From contig CAMCWC010000012.1 of the NCBI GenBank assembly GCA_945882415.1, positions 49,075 to 113,074 of the forward strand: DNA of 64,000 nucleotides, read 5' to 3'. Shown piece after piece: positions 43,306 to 51,767 of the stretch. The DNA is from Chthonomonas calidirosea. Its GTDB lineage: Bacteria > Armatimonadota > Fimbriimonadia > Fimbriimonadales > Fimbriimonadaceae. The notes beneath the pieces are model-generated. The model did no database searches, was not told where the DNA came from, and worked only from the letters and a program-made list of their open reading frames with translations. Position 1 is the first letter of the stretch, and each line of letters begins with the position of its first letter. Made by a program: the position numbers and the translations under genes.

Positions 43306-44637
43306 GTGAATTACTCAGAGATTCTCAAAATACGCGCGTTCCGAGACCTATGGCTCGGGCAGGCAATTTCGCAACTGGGCGACGCCTTTTACTACGTTGT
43401 GTTCATGTTCATGGTCAAAAAAGTGACCGGATCGGACGCAATGGTGGGATACGTGGCAGCCTTGGAGTTCTTGCCATACCTGCTGCTCGGACCGTATACC
43501 GGCGTTCTGGCTGACCGAATTGACCGGCGCCGAATCATGCTGTGGAGCGATCTCGTCAGCGGCGGCGCGCTGCTCGTTTTCGCCGGAGTGTTGCTGTTCC
43601 AGGCAACGCCGCCCGCATGGCTTTTGCTAACCATGGCGTTCTTGCTAAGTTCGTTCCGGTGTTTCTTTATGCCGGCAAAATCGGCAGCCATTCCAGCTCT
43701 GGTGCCGGAAGATAAGCTGCTCGTCGCTAACTCGCTGAGCATGACCACTCAGAACATGATGCCGCTCATAGGCCTTGGGGTCTCGGCGAGCGTGCTGGGT
43801 CTGTTATATGCCGGGTCGCCAAAGTGGTTCTACTTCATCACGATCATGCTGAACGCCGCCTCGTTCCTCGGATCGGCGGTGTACATCTACCGGCTCCCGA
43901 AGATCTTGCCAGATCGAGACAAAGTGGAGGAGAGCGCTCCGATGAAGGATTTCAAAGAAGGAATGGCTTTCGTCGCGAAGCGTCGCGACTTGACCGTGCT
44001 CATTGCTTTGTTAACCGTCTTCCGGCTGATGGTTGCCCCGTTCTTCGTGGTCTACATTGCCGCCAACGACGCCTGGTTCGATGGCAAGCCGCAGAACATT
44101 TCCTGGTGGGAGTTCAGCTTCTTCAGCGGAATGATCATTGCCAGCTACTTTGCCGGAAAACTAACGGTGAAACGTCCGGGCCTGTGGTTTAGCTACGGCC
44201 TCGCCACGGTTGGCGTGACCGTAGCCGCGATGGCTTTCTCGCACAACTTTTGGCTGTTCGTTCTTTGGAACGTGATCGCCGGACTCGCGATTCCGCCTGC
44301 AGACATTCCGATTAACACGTACCTGCAAATCAGCGTTCCAGACGCGTTTCGAGGCCGAGTCAACGCGGTGACCTCGATGATTGCGAACGGAATGATGCCG
44401 CTCGGCGCGGCAGTAGCGGGAGTCTTTGTCGCGCGGTTCGGGATTGCGGCCGGATTCCTCACGATGGGAATTGGCATGATCCTTGCCTGTAGCATTGGGC
44501 TGATCGATCCGGTATTTAGAAACATCCGAATGCCAGAGACAAGCCAACCGAGCCGAGAATCAGACATCATCGATCCATGTCCGACGGACGAATCGGTGTT
44601 GACGAAAGCGGAAAAGGCGACTACTTCGGTCCCTTAG
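43306..44637 (+). CDS. MFS transporter (MFS_3/enterobactin-exporter-like)
   Basis: 443 residues with twelve predicted membrane segments. The N terminus FRDLWLGQAISQLGDAFY and the loop LADRIDRRRIMLWSD are typical of the MFS_3 group, which includes EntS and drug exporters. Substrate is unknown. The GTG start follows GGAAGTGACTC. The last 61 nt also encode the start of the RNase HIII gene in another frame; the final residues of this protein are polar and unlikely to be structured. Confidence 0.92.
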   Translation: MNYSEILKIRAFRDLWLGQAISQLGDAFYYVVFMFMVKKVTGSDAMVGYVAALEFLPYLLLGPYTGVLADRIDRRRIMLWSDLVSGGALLVFAGVLLFQATPPAWLLLTMAFLLSSFRCFFMPAKSAAIPALVPEDKLLVANSLSMTTQNMMPLIGLGVSASVLGLLYAGSPKWFYFITIMLNAASFLGSAVYIYRLPKILPDRDKVEESAPMKDFKEGMAFVAKRRDLTVLIALLTVFRLMVAPFFVVYIAANDAWFDGKPQNISWWEFSFFSGMIIASYFAGKLTVKRPGLWFSYGLATVGVTVAAMAFSHNFWLFVLWNVIAGLAIPPADIPINTYLQISVPDAFRGRVNAVTSMIANGMMPLGAAVAGVFVARFGIAAGFLTMGIGMILACSIGLIDPVFRNIRMPETSQPSRESDIIDPCPTDESVLTKAEKATTSVP

Positions 44638-45203
44638 TGATTGCGGCGTGCTATGTCGGGCAGGAACATCTTGCGCAGCTTGACGGCGTGGTGGACTCCA
44701 AAAAGCTGACCGACCCACAGGCTCGCCGCTTGGCCGGAGTCATTCGAGCAAATTGCCCCCATAGCGTCATTTGCCTCCGTCCCGAAAAGTACAACGATTT
44801 ATACTCAAAGATGAAGAATTTGAATCATCTGTTGGCTTGGGGGCATGCCCGAGCCATTGAGAATGTGCTCGAGATTCAGCCGGCAGATCGTGTCATTTCC
44901 GACCAGTTTGCGGCCGGTGGAAAGGTCGTGAAGGATCGACTTTTTGAGCTTGGAAAAGCCGTGAAATTCGAATCAAGAGTACGAGCGGAAGCCGATATCG
45001 CGGTCGCCGCGGCTTCGATCCTCGCCCGCGCCGAGTTTCTGCGGGTGCTAGAAGAGCTGGGCAATTTATCTGGGATGCCGCTTCCGAAAGGCGCAACCAA
45101 CGTCATTGAGCCCGGCAAGCGGTACGTTCAGAAGCACGGATTCGACGCCCTGGGCCAGGTCGCGAAGCTGCACTTCCGAACGACCGAACAGCTACGCCCC
45201 TAA
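44577..45203 (+). CDS. rnhC: Ribonuclease HIII lacking the N-terminal domain
   Basis: 208 residues. The catalytic core shows the HIII-type signature GVDESGKGDYFGPLV (first acidic pair), then VVDSKKLTD, the third acidic residue in VISDQFA, and the fourth in RAEADIAVAAASILARA. It removes RNA from RNA-DNA hybrids. Classic RNase HIII proteins have an additional N-terminal TBP-like domain of about 90 residues and are around 300 long; here that domain is missing and the chain starts eight residues before the core. The ATG lies 61 nt inside the MFS gene. The 3' end overlaps the convergent DUF5107 gene by 12 nt. Confidence 0.9.
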   Translation: MSDGRIGVDESGKGDYFGPLVIAACYVGQEHLAQLDGVVDSKKLTDPQARRLAGVIRANCPHSVICLRPEKYNDLYSKMKNLNHLLAWGHARAIENVLEIQPADRVISDQFAAGGKVVKDRLFELGKAVKFESRVRAEADIAVAAASILARAEFLRVLEELGNLSGMPLPKGATNVIEPGKRYVQKHGFDALGQVAKLHFRTTEQLRP

Positions 45204-46847
45204 CTTCGAATACTTGGCAAGCAGAGTGTCCTCGGGGAACCGGTCGGCCAATCTCCTTAGCGCGATGAACTCGATTTCCCGATGCGGAAACGGCGGCGCG
45301 AATCCGGCCTTCGCGGCAAGCTGGACGTGCTGAGCCGCTTCGGCGCCCATGCGGCTGTCCTCGAGGAGCGCGTAGGCCAAGAGGTACCGAAGCATCGGTA
45401 GATTCAAATGCCGAAGGCCCTCGTCGGCAAACCGGGCGAGCTGGTCCAACCGGCGTAGAGTCAGCAACGTACACGCCACCTCGATGAGTGCTTCCGGCGT
45501 TTCGGCAAGAGGGGCTAGGAGAGGATTTTTCTCCGCCGCTTGTCCCTGGTCAGATCGCAAGAAGGCTTCTGCCCGAAGTAGCGGCTCTACCGGATTGAGA
45601 TAGTGCGCGTTCGGCAAAGGTGCATCATTGTCGGTCTCGTTCGCTAGTCGCTCCGCGAATGCCTGGCCCCACCAGGCCAGCGGATCCTCGGCGTTGAACC
45701 GCAGTGAGCGCTCGAATTGACTAGCTGCCGTTAGGAAGTCACCTCGAATCAAAGCTGCTTCCGCGAGATCGGCGAAAGCCAGATGACGCCACGCCGGATC
45801 TCGAGTATCCGACTCAGAAAGCGCCGCAGCCGGGCCCGGGGTCCGGCTCCATTCAACTTTGCCTGCAAGATTTGCATCGGTTCTAGCCAGGACGTCGCCC
45901 GATTCGTCCAGAAGCGCGACTTCCACGATCGCCTCAGGTAATTCGGCCAGCGGGATTTCCCAGATCGACTCTGGGTGCAGATTCATTCGAGAGTCCAAGC
46001 TTTGCCCACTCCGGGTGAAGAGCACTACTTTCGCATTTTCGAGGGGGCGGACAACCTGAATCTGAATCTTCTCCTCGCTCAGCGAGATAACGCCGGCATC
46101 TCCGTAACCCATTCGGCCAGGCACTACCGTTGTCGGCGTAACGGTGGCTTCCCAAGTTTCAAGCGTGCGTCGAGGCAGGTCAAATTCGTCAACCGCTGAA
46201 ATCCAACCGTCGGCGTCAACGCCAACGGGAATGGTTGGGTGCTGAAACACGAGGCGGTTCTGGCCCTGGGCGACGGAGAATAGGTCAGCGCGATCGGCAC
46301 CGTACCATCGCAATCCAGGGAAGACTCGACTGCCAGCGCTGGAAGCATATGTGCAGATTTGAATAGTAAAACTTGCCGAATCCGCTGGAAGCTCAATTCG
46401 GCACCAGAACCGAACGTCTGTTCCGGGCCAAAGACCACCGAGAGTGACGCCCGCCGGCATGTCGTCACTCGCGGCAAAGTGCGAGAGCACTTGCACCGGG
46501 CCTAAGTCAAGCCCTAATTCTGGAGTGGCACCAAACGTGATTCCGAATGGTACGTGCGCGCCGCGCTTGCCTCCGGCAGTCGCCGTGAGATCACCGGAAA
46601 TGAACTCCGTTTGCGTGCGTCGATCAAACAGCCCAACGATTCGCCCGCCCAGATCCGGACAAACCGTGATCCGTAAAAACGGGTTCTCCAGAATCAGAGT
46701 CCGTAGCTCTCGCTGATCACTGCGACCGGTTGGAGCTAGGCCAACCAGCGGATACCCGGCCGACGGATAGGTGCCTTCGTCCGGGAAAATGGGTTCCAGA
46801 ATGGGGGCGGAAGTCGACCAAAGATCCTCAAATAATTCCGATGCCAA
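45192..46847 (-). CDS. DUF5107 / TPR-repeat protein
   Basis: About 551 residues. The N-terminal half matches the DUF5107 pattern (FLRITVCPDLGGRIVGLFD, FRWYG-like LRWYGADRADL, mutarotase-like beta-sandwich); the C-terminal half (about 350-540) contains TPR-like helices (HLAFADLAEAALIRGDFLTAASQFERSL). Such proteins are thought to bind or act on carbohydrate, but no reaction is known. There is no signal peptide. The frame is open to TTG 46889, but that part overlaps the divergent gene; TTG 46847 is preferred because TACCCT (46857-46862, minus strand) stands 9 nt upstream. Confidence 0.83.
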   Translation of the reverse strand: MASELFEDLWSTSAPILEPIFPDEGTYPSAGYPLVGLAPTGRSDQRELRTLILENPFLRITVCPDLGGRIVGLFDRRTQTEFISGDLTATAGGKRGAHVPFGITFGATPELGLDLGPVQVLSHFAASDDMPAGVTLGGLWPGTDVRFWCRIELPADSASFTIQICTYASSAGSRVFPGLRWYGADRADLFSVAQGQNRLVFQHPTIPVGVDADGWISAVDEFDLPRRTLETWEATVTPTTVVPGRMGYGDAGVISLSEEKIQIQVVRPLENAKVVLFTRSGQSLDSRMNLHPESIWEIPLAELPEAIVEVALLDESGDVLARTDANLAGKVEWSRTPGPAAALSESDTRDPAWRHLAFADLAEAALIRGDFLTAASQFERSLRFNAEDPLAWWGQAFAERLANETDNDAPLPNAHYLNPVEPLLRAEAFLRSDQGQAAEKNPLLAPLAETPEALIEVACTLLTLRRLDQLARFADEGLRHLNLPMLRYLLAYALLEDSRMGAEAAQHVQLAAKAGFAPPFPHREIEFIALRRLADRFPEDTLLAKYSKLGA

Positions 46848-46881
46848 GGTGAGTTGAGGGTACCTGCGACATAATCTGGGT

Positions 46882-47478
46882 ATGGCCAAAAGCGGCGTCG
46901 GCGGATTGGTTAAGTGGCTACTGGTTCCGGTGGCTACGCTGGTGGTCGGCTATATGGTCGTCGGACCACAGGTGGGCGGAAAAATTGTCTCGACCGCGTC
47001 CAAAAATTTGCCGATTCCAAAGGAAGTCAAAGCTTCCGTAAGCAAAGCTCTCACCGCTCCGGTGGCAAAGAGCGAGCCAGAACAGGATGAACCTACGCCT
47101 GAGCAGGAACCGCAACCAAGGGCCGCGCGGGCCGATGACGAACCGATGCAAGCCAGTCCGTCTACGACCAGAACGCGGACGGCCAGCAAGTCGGCGGGCC
47201 CTGAGGTTGAAGTTAGCGTTCGGGAAGCAACCGTCTTAGATAGCAACCGAACTCCAAGCTCTCGGGAAAGATTGAATTCAAACAGAACCGTATCCGGCGA
47301 TGTTGCCCAAACGGCACCGAAAAAGAAGAAGCGCCGTAAGCCACGAAAGGCGACCACCACCCAAAAACCGGTTGTTCGTCAGCCAGAGGTATTGGATGAA
47401 GGCGGGAGCGGTGGAGCGATCGGCGACCCTGCAAGCGGCGGCGGAGACCCAGCCGGTGCGCCTCCGCCACAAAATTGA
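46882..47478 (+). CDS. Membrane-anchored low-complexity protein, unknown function
   Basis: 198 residues. One N-terminal membrane helix (about 11-29, VKWLLVPVATLVVGYMVVG) is followed by a region rich in Pro, Glu, Lys, Arg and Ser with no recognisable fold (QDEPTPEQEPQPRAA, KKKKRRKPRK, then Gly-rich to the end). CATAAT (46870-46875) is 6 nt before the ATG. It starts a run of three small genes leading to aroF. I do not recognise a family. Confidence 0.7.
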   Translation: MAKSGVGGLVKWLLVPVATLVVGYMVVGPQVGGKIVSTASKNLPIPKEVKASVSKALTAPVAKSEPEQDEPTPEQEPQPRAARADDEPMQASPSTTRTRTASKSAGPEVEVSVREATVLDSNRTPSSRERLNSNRTVSGDVAQTAPKKKKRRKPRKATTTQKPVVRQPEVLDEGGSGGAIGDPASGGGDPAGAPPPQN

Positions 47479-47515
47479 TGGGACCATCCCCGTACCCTGG
47501 TAAACTGCTGATCCT

Positions 47516-47785
47516 GTGAGCGAAAAGAAGTCCCCATCCAAGCCGTCCGCAAAGCCAGCTTGGTACAAGAACACGTACTTCTGGATTGCGCTCATTCTGT
47601 TTGTGGTTGGGATTATCGGCATTCCTGGAATCGGAGGCGACTTAGCCATTCGAGACCCGGGGCAGAAACGAGAAAGCAACCTTTTCATGCTCTACCTCGG
47701 AGCGGCCATCGTGATGCTTGTTAACGGCGTCATGAGCCACCGCCAAACCCTTCAGCAGTACGAGGAAGAACAACTTCTCAGTTAA
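47516..47785 (+). CDS. Small two-helix membrane protein, unknown function
   Basis: 89 residues from GTG 47516. A Lys/Pro-rich N terminus precedes two hydrophobic segments (about 23-42, YFWIALILFVVGIIGIPGI, and 57-73, LFMLYLGAAIVMLVNGV), and the C terminus is acidic (QQYEEEQLL). I recognise no family. It lies 37 nt after one small gene and 13 nt before another, so it is probably in one operon with them. Confidence 0.75.
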   Translation: MSEKKSPSKPSAKPAWYKNTYFWIALILFVVGIIGIPGIGGDLAIRDPGQKRESNLFMLYLGAAIVMLVNGVMSHRQTLQQYEEEQLLS

Positions 47786-47798
47786 TTCAATTAGAACT

Positions 47799-48014
47799 AT
47801 GGTCCAGTGCACCTGCGGAAAATCGATCGAAAAGATCCCAAATTGGCTTCAAGGCGTGAAAGCAGAATTCGTCTGCAATAACTGCCCCAATCGAAACACC
47901 AAGAACATTGCTGTCGTCAGCATGGAAATCGACAAGAAGCTTGCGGGCGGCGCCGCCACCGCTTTGACCCTCCCGGCCGGCGAAGACGACGATATCGATC
48001 TGGAAGACGAGTAA
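47799..48014 (+). CDS. Small zinc-ribbon-like protein
   Basis: 71 residues with two cysteine pairs, CTCGK at residues 4-8 and CNNC around residue 26-29, a likely zinc knuckle. The C terminus is strongly acidic (GEDDDIDLEDE). Function is unknown. It lies 13 nt downstream of the two-helix gene and 26 nt upstream of aroF. Confidence 0.72.
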   Translation: MVQCTCGKSIEKIPNWLQGVKAEFVCNNCPNRNTKNIAVVSMEIDKKLAGGAATALTLPAGEDDDIDLEDE

Positions 48015-48040
48015 GCCACCGTCTCCGGTAAAACCTTCGC

Positions 48041-49063
48041 ATGATCATCGTCATGCAAATCGGTGCGACGGACGTGCAAATTCAGTCCGTCGCACAGGCC
48101 ATCAAGGATCGAGGTTTTGATCCACTTGTTCTCCCTGGCGAGGGACGAACCGCCATCGGAATTCCTGCCTCCCTTGATTCCGATCAGCGAACCCTACTCG
48201 AAGTTCAAATCAGCGCAATGGACGGCGTAAGCAAGGTTACGCAAACCAGCCGCCCCTACAAACTTGCTTCCCGCGAAGTTCATCGCGAGGACACCATCGT
48301 CAAGGTCAAAGACCTCACGATCGGCGGCGGAAGCTTCGTCATCATGGGTGGCCCCTGCTCGGTCGAGAGTTACGAGCAGTTCGAAGAAGCAGCTCGCGTC
48401 GTAAAAGAAACCGGAGCTACGATCCTTCGAGGTGGCGCTTTCAAGCCTCGAACCAGCCCGTATGCATTTCAGGGGCTTCAGCTCGAAGGGCTGAAGATCA
48501 TCAAGGAGATCGGAGACAAGACCGGCCTTGTGACCATTACGGAAGTGATGAGCGGAGACATGGTCAGCGCGGTTGCCGAGCACGTCGACATTCTTCAGAT
48601 TGGCGCTCGTTCCATGCAGAACTTTCCGCTCCTCATCGAAGCAGGAAAGAGTGGCAAGCCGGTCTTCCTGAAGCGTGGGCCGAGTGCGACGATTGACGAG
48701 TTCCTTCTCGCGGCTGAGTACGTGCTCAGCCAGGGCAATCCGAACGTGATTCTCTGCGAACGCGGCATTGTCGCCATGGACAAGTCCTACACGCGCAACG
48801 TGCTTGACCTTGGCTCTGTGCCGGTTCTAAAGGAGCACAGCCACCTGCCCGTAATCGTCGACCCGTCTCACGGAACCGGCGTGGCGCGCTACGTTCTTCC
48901 GCTCGCTAAGGCGGCCGTCGTAACCGGATGCGACGGGCTTATGGTCGAGATGCACCCGAACCCGAAAGAAGCCTTGAGCGATGGCTCGCAGGCCCTGACC
49001 CCGGCGCAGTTCCAGAATTTGGTCGCCGAGGTCATGAAGCTTCAGGCCTTCGTTAGCGCTTAA
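48041..49063 (+). CDS. aroF: 3-deoxy-7-phosphoheptulonate (DAHP) synthase
   Basis: 340 residues. An N-terminal ferredoxin-like domain (about 1-75, MIIVMQIGATDVQIQSV) precedes the type I-beta DAHP synthase barrel: VIMGGPCSVES, ILRGGAFKPRTSPYAFQG, QIGARSMQNF, LKRGPSATIDEF, and the metal-binding VDPSHGTG. It condenses phosphoenolpyruvate and erythrose-4-phosphate, the first step to aromatic amino acids. The N-terminal domain gives feedback control in related enzymes. Its stop overlaps a convergent gene by 4 nt. Confidence 0.96.
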   Translation: MIIVMQIGATDVQIQSVAQAIKDRGFDPLVLPGEGRTAIGIPASLDSDQRTLLEVQISAMDGVSKVTQTSRPYKLASREVHREDTIVKVKDLTIGGGSFVIMGGPCSVESYEQFEEAARVVKETGATILRGGAFKPRTSPYAFQGLQLEGLKIIKEIGDKTGLVTITEVMSGDMVSAVAEHVDILQIGARSMQNFPLLIEAGKSGKPVFLKRGPSATIDEFLLAAEYVLSQGNPNVILCERGIVAMDKSYTRNVLDLGSVPVLKEHSHLPVIVDPSHGTGVARYVLPLAKAAVVTGCDGLMVEMHPNPKEALSDGSQALTPAQFQNLVAEVMKLQAFVSA

Positions 49064-49482
49064 AGTTTCAGGTCTACCGTTCCGCTGACGCCAACGCCTT
49101 CCACTCGGTTCAGCCGGGTGACGTCGGTGCCTTCGATCGGGATCATCGCGCGAATCTTAACTTCTCGACCAAGAATGTCTTGGTCGAGTTGCACCACCGA
49201 GCCGACCTTCTCAACCGCGGCCTTGGGTCCCATAACTTGCGCGGCACCGATAGCCTGTCGAGAAGAAACGCCACCGCTGAGGATCGGCACAACCTTTGTG
49301 AACTGCTTGTCCGTATCCGTGTGCTTCACCAGCTTGTTGAGCGACTTGTTGATGTCTGGCCCAAATTGCTTGACGGCAGCTCCGACGCCAACGACCTTGA
49401 GAACCGCTTTGAGCTGCGGTGCGGCGGTGGCAACGAGCGCGAGGACGGCAACCGAAGAAAGGGCAATGTGAATTCTCTTCAT
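49060..49482 (-). CDS. Small secreted protein, unknown function
   Basis: 140 residues from ATG 49482. A signal peptide (IHIALSSVAVLALVATAAP) leads to a small domain (about 30-140) with KVVGVGAAVKQFGPDINKSLNKL and the repeated pattern VVPILSGGVSSRQAIGAAQVMGPKAAVEKVGSV. No known family recognised. It sits between aroF (convergent) and the porin gene, downstream of the porin terminator on the same strand. Confidence 0.68.
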   Translation of the reverse strand: MKRIHIALSSVAVLALVATAAPQLKAVLKVVGVGAAVKQFGPDINKSLNKLVKHTDTDKQFTKVVPILSGGVSSRQAIGAAQVMGPKAAVEKVGSVVQLDQDILGREVKIRAMIPIEGTDVTRLNRVEGVGVSGTVDLKL

Positions 49483-49522
49483 TACGAATTCGAACGTACC
49501 TAAGAGGCCGACCGTTACAAAC

Positions 49523-49554
49523 AAAAAAAGCCGCCCACCTTTCGGTGGGCGGCT
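49523..49554 (-). terminator. Intrinsic terminator of the porin gene
   Basis: Perfect 11-bp stem AGCCGCCCACC (49529-49539) / GGTGGGCGGCT (49544-49554) with a TTTC loop, followed on the minus strand by seven T residues (49523-49529 as A on the plus strand). It begins 17 nt after the porin stop codon and is the clearest Rho-independent terminator in the window. Confidence 0.9.
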
Positions 49555-49570
49555 CGCTTAAGGTTAGTTC

Positions 49571-51511
49571 TTAGAACTTGACCGAAAGCTGGGTGGTGAA
49601 GAATCCACCCTGGTATCGACCGGTTGGGCTGGTGGAACCAAAGCCAAGGGTCTGATAGTCGTTGACGTGATCGGAGATTTCGTATCCGATCTTGAGCATG
49701 GCGTTGTCACCGATGCCGTAGCCGAAGCCAACGTTGTACCAGCGGTACTTTGGCTTGCCTGCGACGCCGACAACGTTCTCGAACTCAGTCTGTTCGAAGC
49801 CGAGCATAACCGAGAAGTTCGAGCTGAGCTTGTAGTCCAGTCCGAGGTCGAATCGGGTGATGTCGGTGTTGGTTCCGAACGAGCCAACTGGAGCGCCAGC
49901 GAAGGTCTTTGCGCCTTCGAGGATCATCGCACCACCGCGGAGGGTGAGCGAGTCGCTGAGGTTGAAGTGACCGTTACCGAAGAATCCTTCGATGTTGGTC
50001 GGGTTTCGAACGATACCAAGTCGTCCCCAGTCTCCAGGAGCGAAGTAGTTGTTCTCGACCTGCTTGTAACCGACGGTAACGCCGTATCGGTCTCCGCCAA
50101 GGCTTCCCTTAACGTAGAACGAACCGTTGTCGTCGTTGAGTCGAGACTTCTCGTTTCGCTTGAGCTCGGTCTGAGCAGCGCCGCCAGCGAGGCTGACTGG
50201 GCCAACCTTGAAGGTTGCGTCTGCGCCGATGACCTGAACTCGGTTGAAGTTGGTTGCGTTGATTGGCGCTGGGTTGTTCGCATCGAAGACGAGGTAAGCA
50301 ACGTTGATGTTGCCGACGTTTCCGAGAGCGAGGCTAGCGTTCACACCAGCCGATCGGTCTGGCGAGAAGTTGAGAGGGTTCTGGCTGCTACCGAAGAGGT
50401 AGGAGTTGATCTCAACGCCGTTGGTGCTGAATCGTCGGTTGTTTCGACCACCGAAGATGTCAACCTTGGCCTTACCAAGTCCGAGGGTAGCGATACCACC
50501 GTCGAAGAGGTACTTGCCGTTGTCCCATCGATCGTTAGCGAAGTAAGACGTGAAGTCTGGTCGCTGAAGGATCATTGGGCTGATCTTGTAGCCAACTCGT
50601 CCGATTTCTGCGTTGAAGCCGAGGCCTGCAACTGCGGAATCAAACTTGACGCTGAAGTCCTGGAAGTAAACGTCCTGGCCAGCCTGTTCGAAGTAGTAGG
50701 TTCCCTGTCCTGGGAGGCCCTGGTTGAAGAAAGCACCGCGCTGAGCGTTTCCGCCGAGCATGTTGCCTGCGACCAAAGTTGCGTTGAACTTAGGTCCCAT
50801 TTCGTTGGTGGTGCTGAACTTGAACGCGCCTTCGTGAAGGATCGCGAGATCCTGGAAGAAGGAGGTTTCTCGAACGACGCCGCCGGTGGTCTGAGCGCCA
50901 ACGAATCGGCCGTCCTTGTTGAGGCCGCCGTTTCCTTCGAGACCTGCGCCGGTGCCAACCCAGAGGTTAGCGTCGCCGCTGATCGAGATTGCTGGCTTAA
51001 CCTTTTCGAGAACCGTGACTCGGTCCTGAAGGTCCTTGAGGTCCGTCTTCATCTTTTCGACGTCGACGTTCAGGTCCTGGAGTTCCTTCTGGAACGTATC
51101 GGTCAAGCGGCGAAGGGCAGCGACATCATCGCCCCACTTCTTCATGCCACCGACTTCGCTCTGGAGGTTCTCGAGAGCAGTCTTGAGGTTCTGGGTGTCG
51201 CCGCTACCGGTGTTTCCGCCAACCTGTCCCTTCAGCTCGTCGATCTGCTTCTGCAGGCCGTCGGTGATGTTCTTGAGGTTAACGTAGGTTGCGTGGATAG
51301 CAACCGCCATTTCGTATCGCGATGCAGGTCGTGCGCCGCGGAAAAGGCCGTCTGGGTAGCCGACCAAAAGGCCGTTGCTCTTCAATCGAAGAAGGGCTTC
51401 GTAGGCCCAGTGATTGTCTGGAACGTCTGGGAAGTTGTCCTGAGCGAGGGCTGGGGTAACCAGCGCTGCGCCGAGGACTGCCGAGAGAGCCAACTTAAGG
51501 GTTCGCTTCAT
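49571..51511 (-). CDS. SLH-domain outer-membrane porin
   Basis: 646 residues. A signal peptide (LKLALSAVLGAALVTPALA) is followed by one S-layer-homology domain (about 26-85, FPDVPDNHWAYEALLRL, GLFRGARPASRYEMAVA), a coiled coil (about 90-175, with LKDLQDRVTVLEKV) and a beta-barrel of alternating strands to the final aromatic-ended VKF. This is the plan of SLH porins in deep-branching diderm phyla (Armatimonadota, cyanobacteria, Deinococcota), which link the outer membrane to the cell wall. Many codons are of a narrow set, as in a highly expressed gene. It has a strong terminator and a CGGAG ribosome site. Confidence 0.93.
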   Translation of the reverse strand: MKRTLKLALSAVLGAALVTPALAQDNFPDVPDNHWAYEALLRLKSNGLLVGYPDGLFRGARPASRYEMAVAIHATYVNLKNITDGLQKQIDELKGQVGGNTGSGDTQNLKTALENLQSEVGGMKKWGDDVAALRRLTDTFQKELQDLNVDVEKMKTDLKDLQDRVTVLEKVKPAISISGDANLWVGTGAGLEGNGGLNKDGRFVGAQTTGGVVRETSFFQDLAILHEGAFKFSTTNEMGPKFNATLVAGNMLGGNAQRGAFFNQGLPGQGTYYFEQAGQDVYFQDFSVKFDSAVAGLGFNAEIGRVGYKISPMILQRPDFTSYFANDRWDNGKYLFDGGIATLGLGKAKVDIFGGRNNRRFSTNGVEINSYLFGSSQNPLNFSPDRSAGVNASLALGNVGNINVAYLVFDANNPAPINATNFNRVQVIGADATFKVGPVSLAGGAAQTELKRNEKSRLNDDNGSFYVKGSLGGDRYGVTVGYKQVENNYFAPGDWGRLGIVRNPTNIEGFFGNGHFNLSDSLTLRGGAMILEGAKTFAGAPVGSFGTNTDITRFDLGLDYKLSSNFSVMLGFEQTEFENVVGVAGKPKYRWYNVGFGYGIGDNAMLKIGYEISDHVNDYQTLGFGSTSPTGRYQGGFFTTQLSVKF

Positions 51512-51655
51512 GTTTTTTAGTCTCCGGAACGCCGGGAGACATACCAATCATCAACTCGCACTTTCCGCCAAACCCTTTCTTCGCAATTTCCATGTTGCCT
51601 ACGAAGTCCAGATCGAACCGAAACTGCTTGCCAACTTCTGATAAGTCGCCTAGCA

Positions 51656-51669
51656 GTGACAGGTGTCAC
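51656..51669. promoter_or_regulatory. Inverted repeat between porin and serS genes
   Basis: GTGACA-GG-TGTCAC, a perfect 6-bp palindrome with a 2-bp centre in the 256-bp divergent spacer. Its size and symmetry resemble an operator for a dimeric regulator. No regulator can be named, and a chance occurrence cannot be excluded. Confidence 0.35.
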
Positions 51670-51767
51670 CAATACGGAGTATGGCACATCGGTCAAGTTC
51701 GTGCAAGAGTTTGACTGGGCCTAGGACTTTTTGGCCTCTTTGTCCCGTCTACAATAGTCCTGCCGCC

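Noticed and set aside
49667..51520. 617-codon open frame on the plus strand, antisense to the porin gene
   Set aside because: It lies entirely opposite a clear SLH porin gene; its residues (runs of Val, Glu and Ser) mirror the porin codon bias, and no start site or domain is visible.
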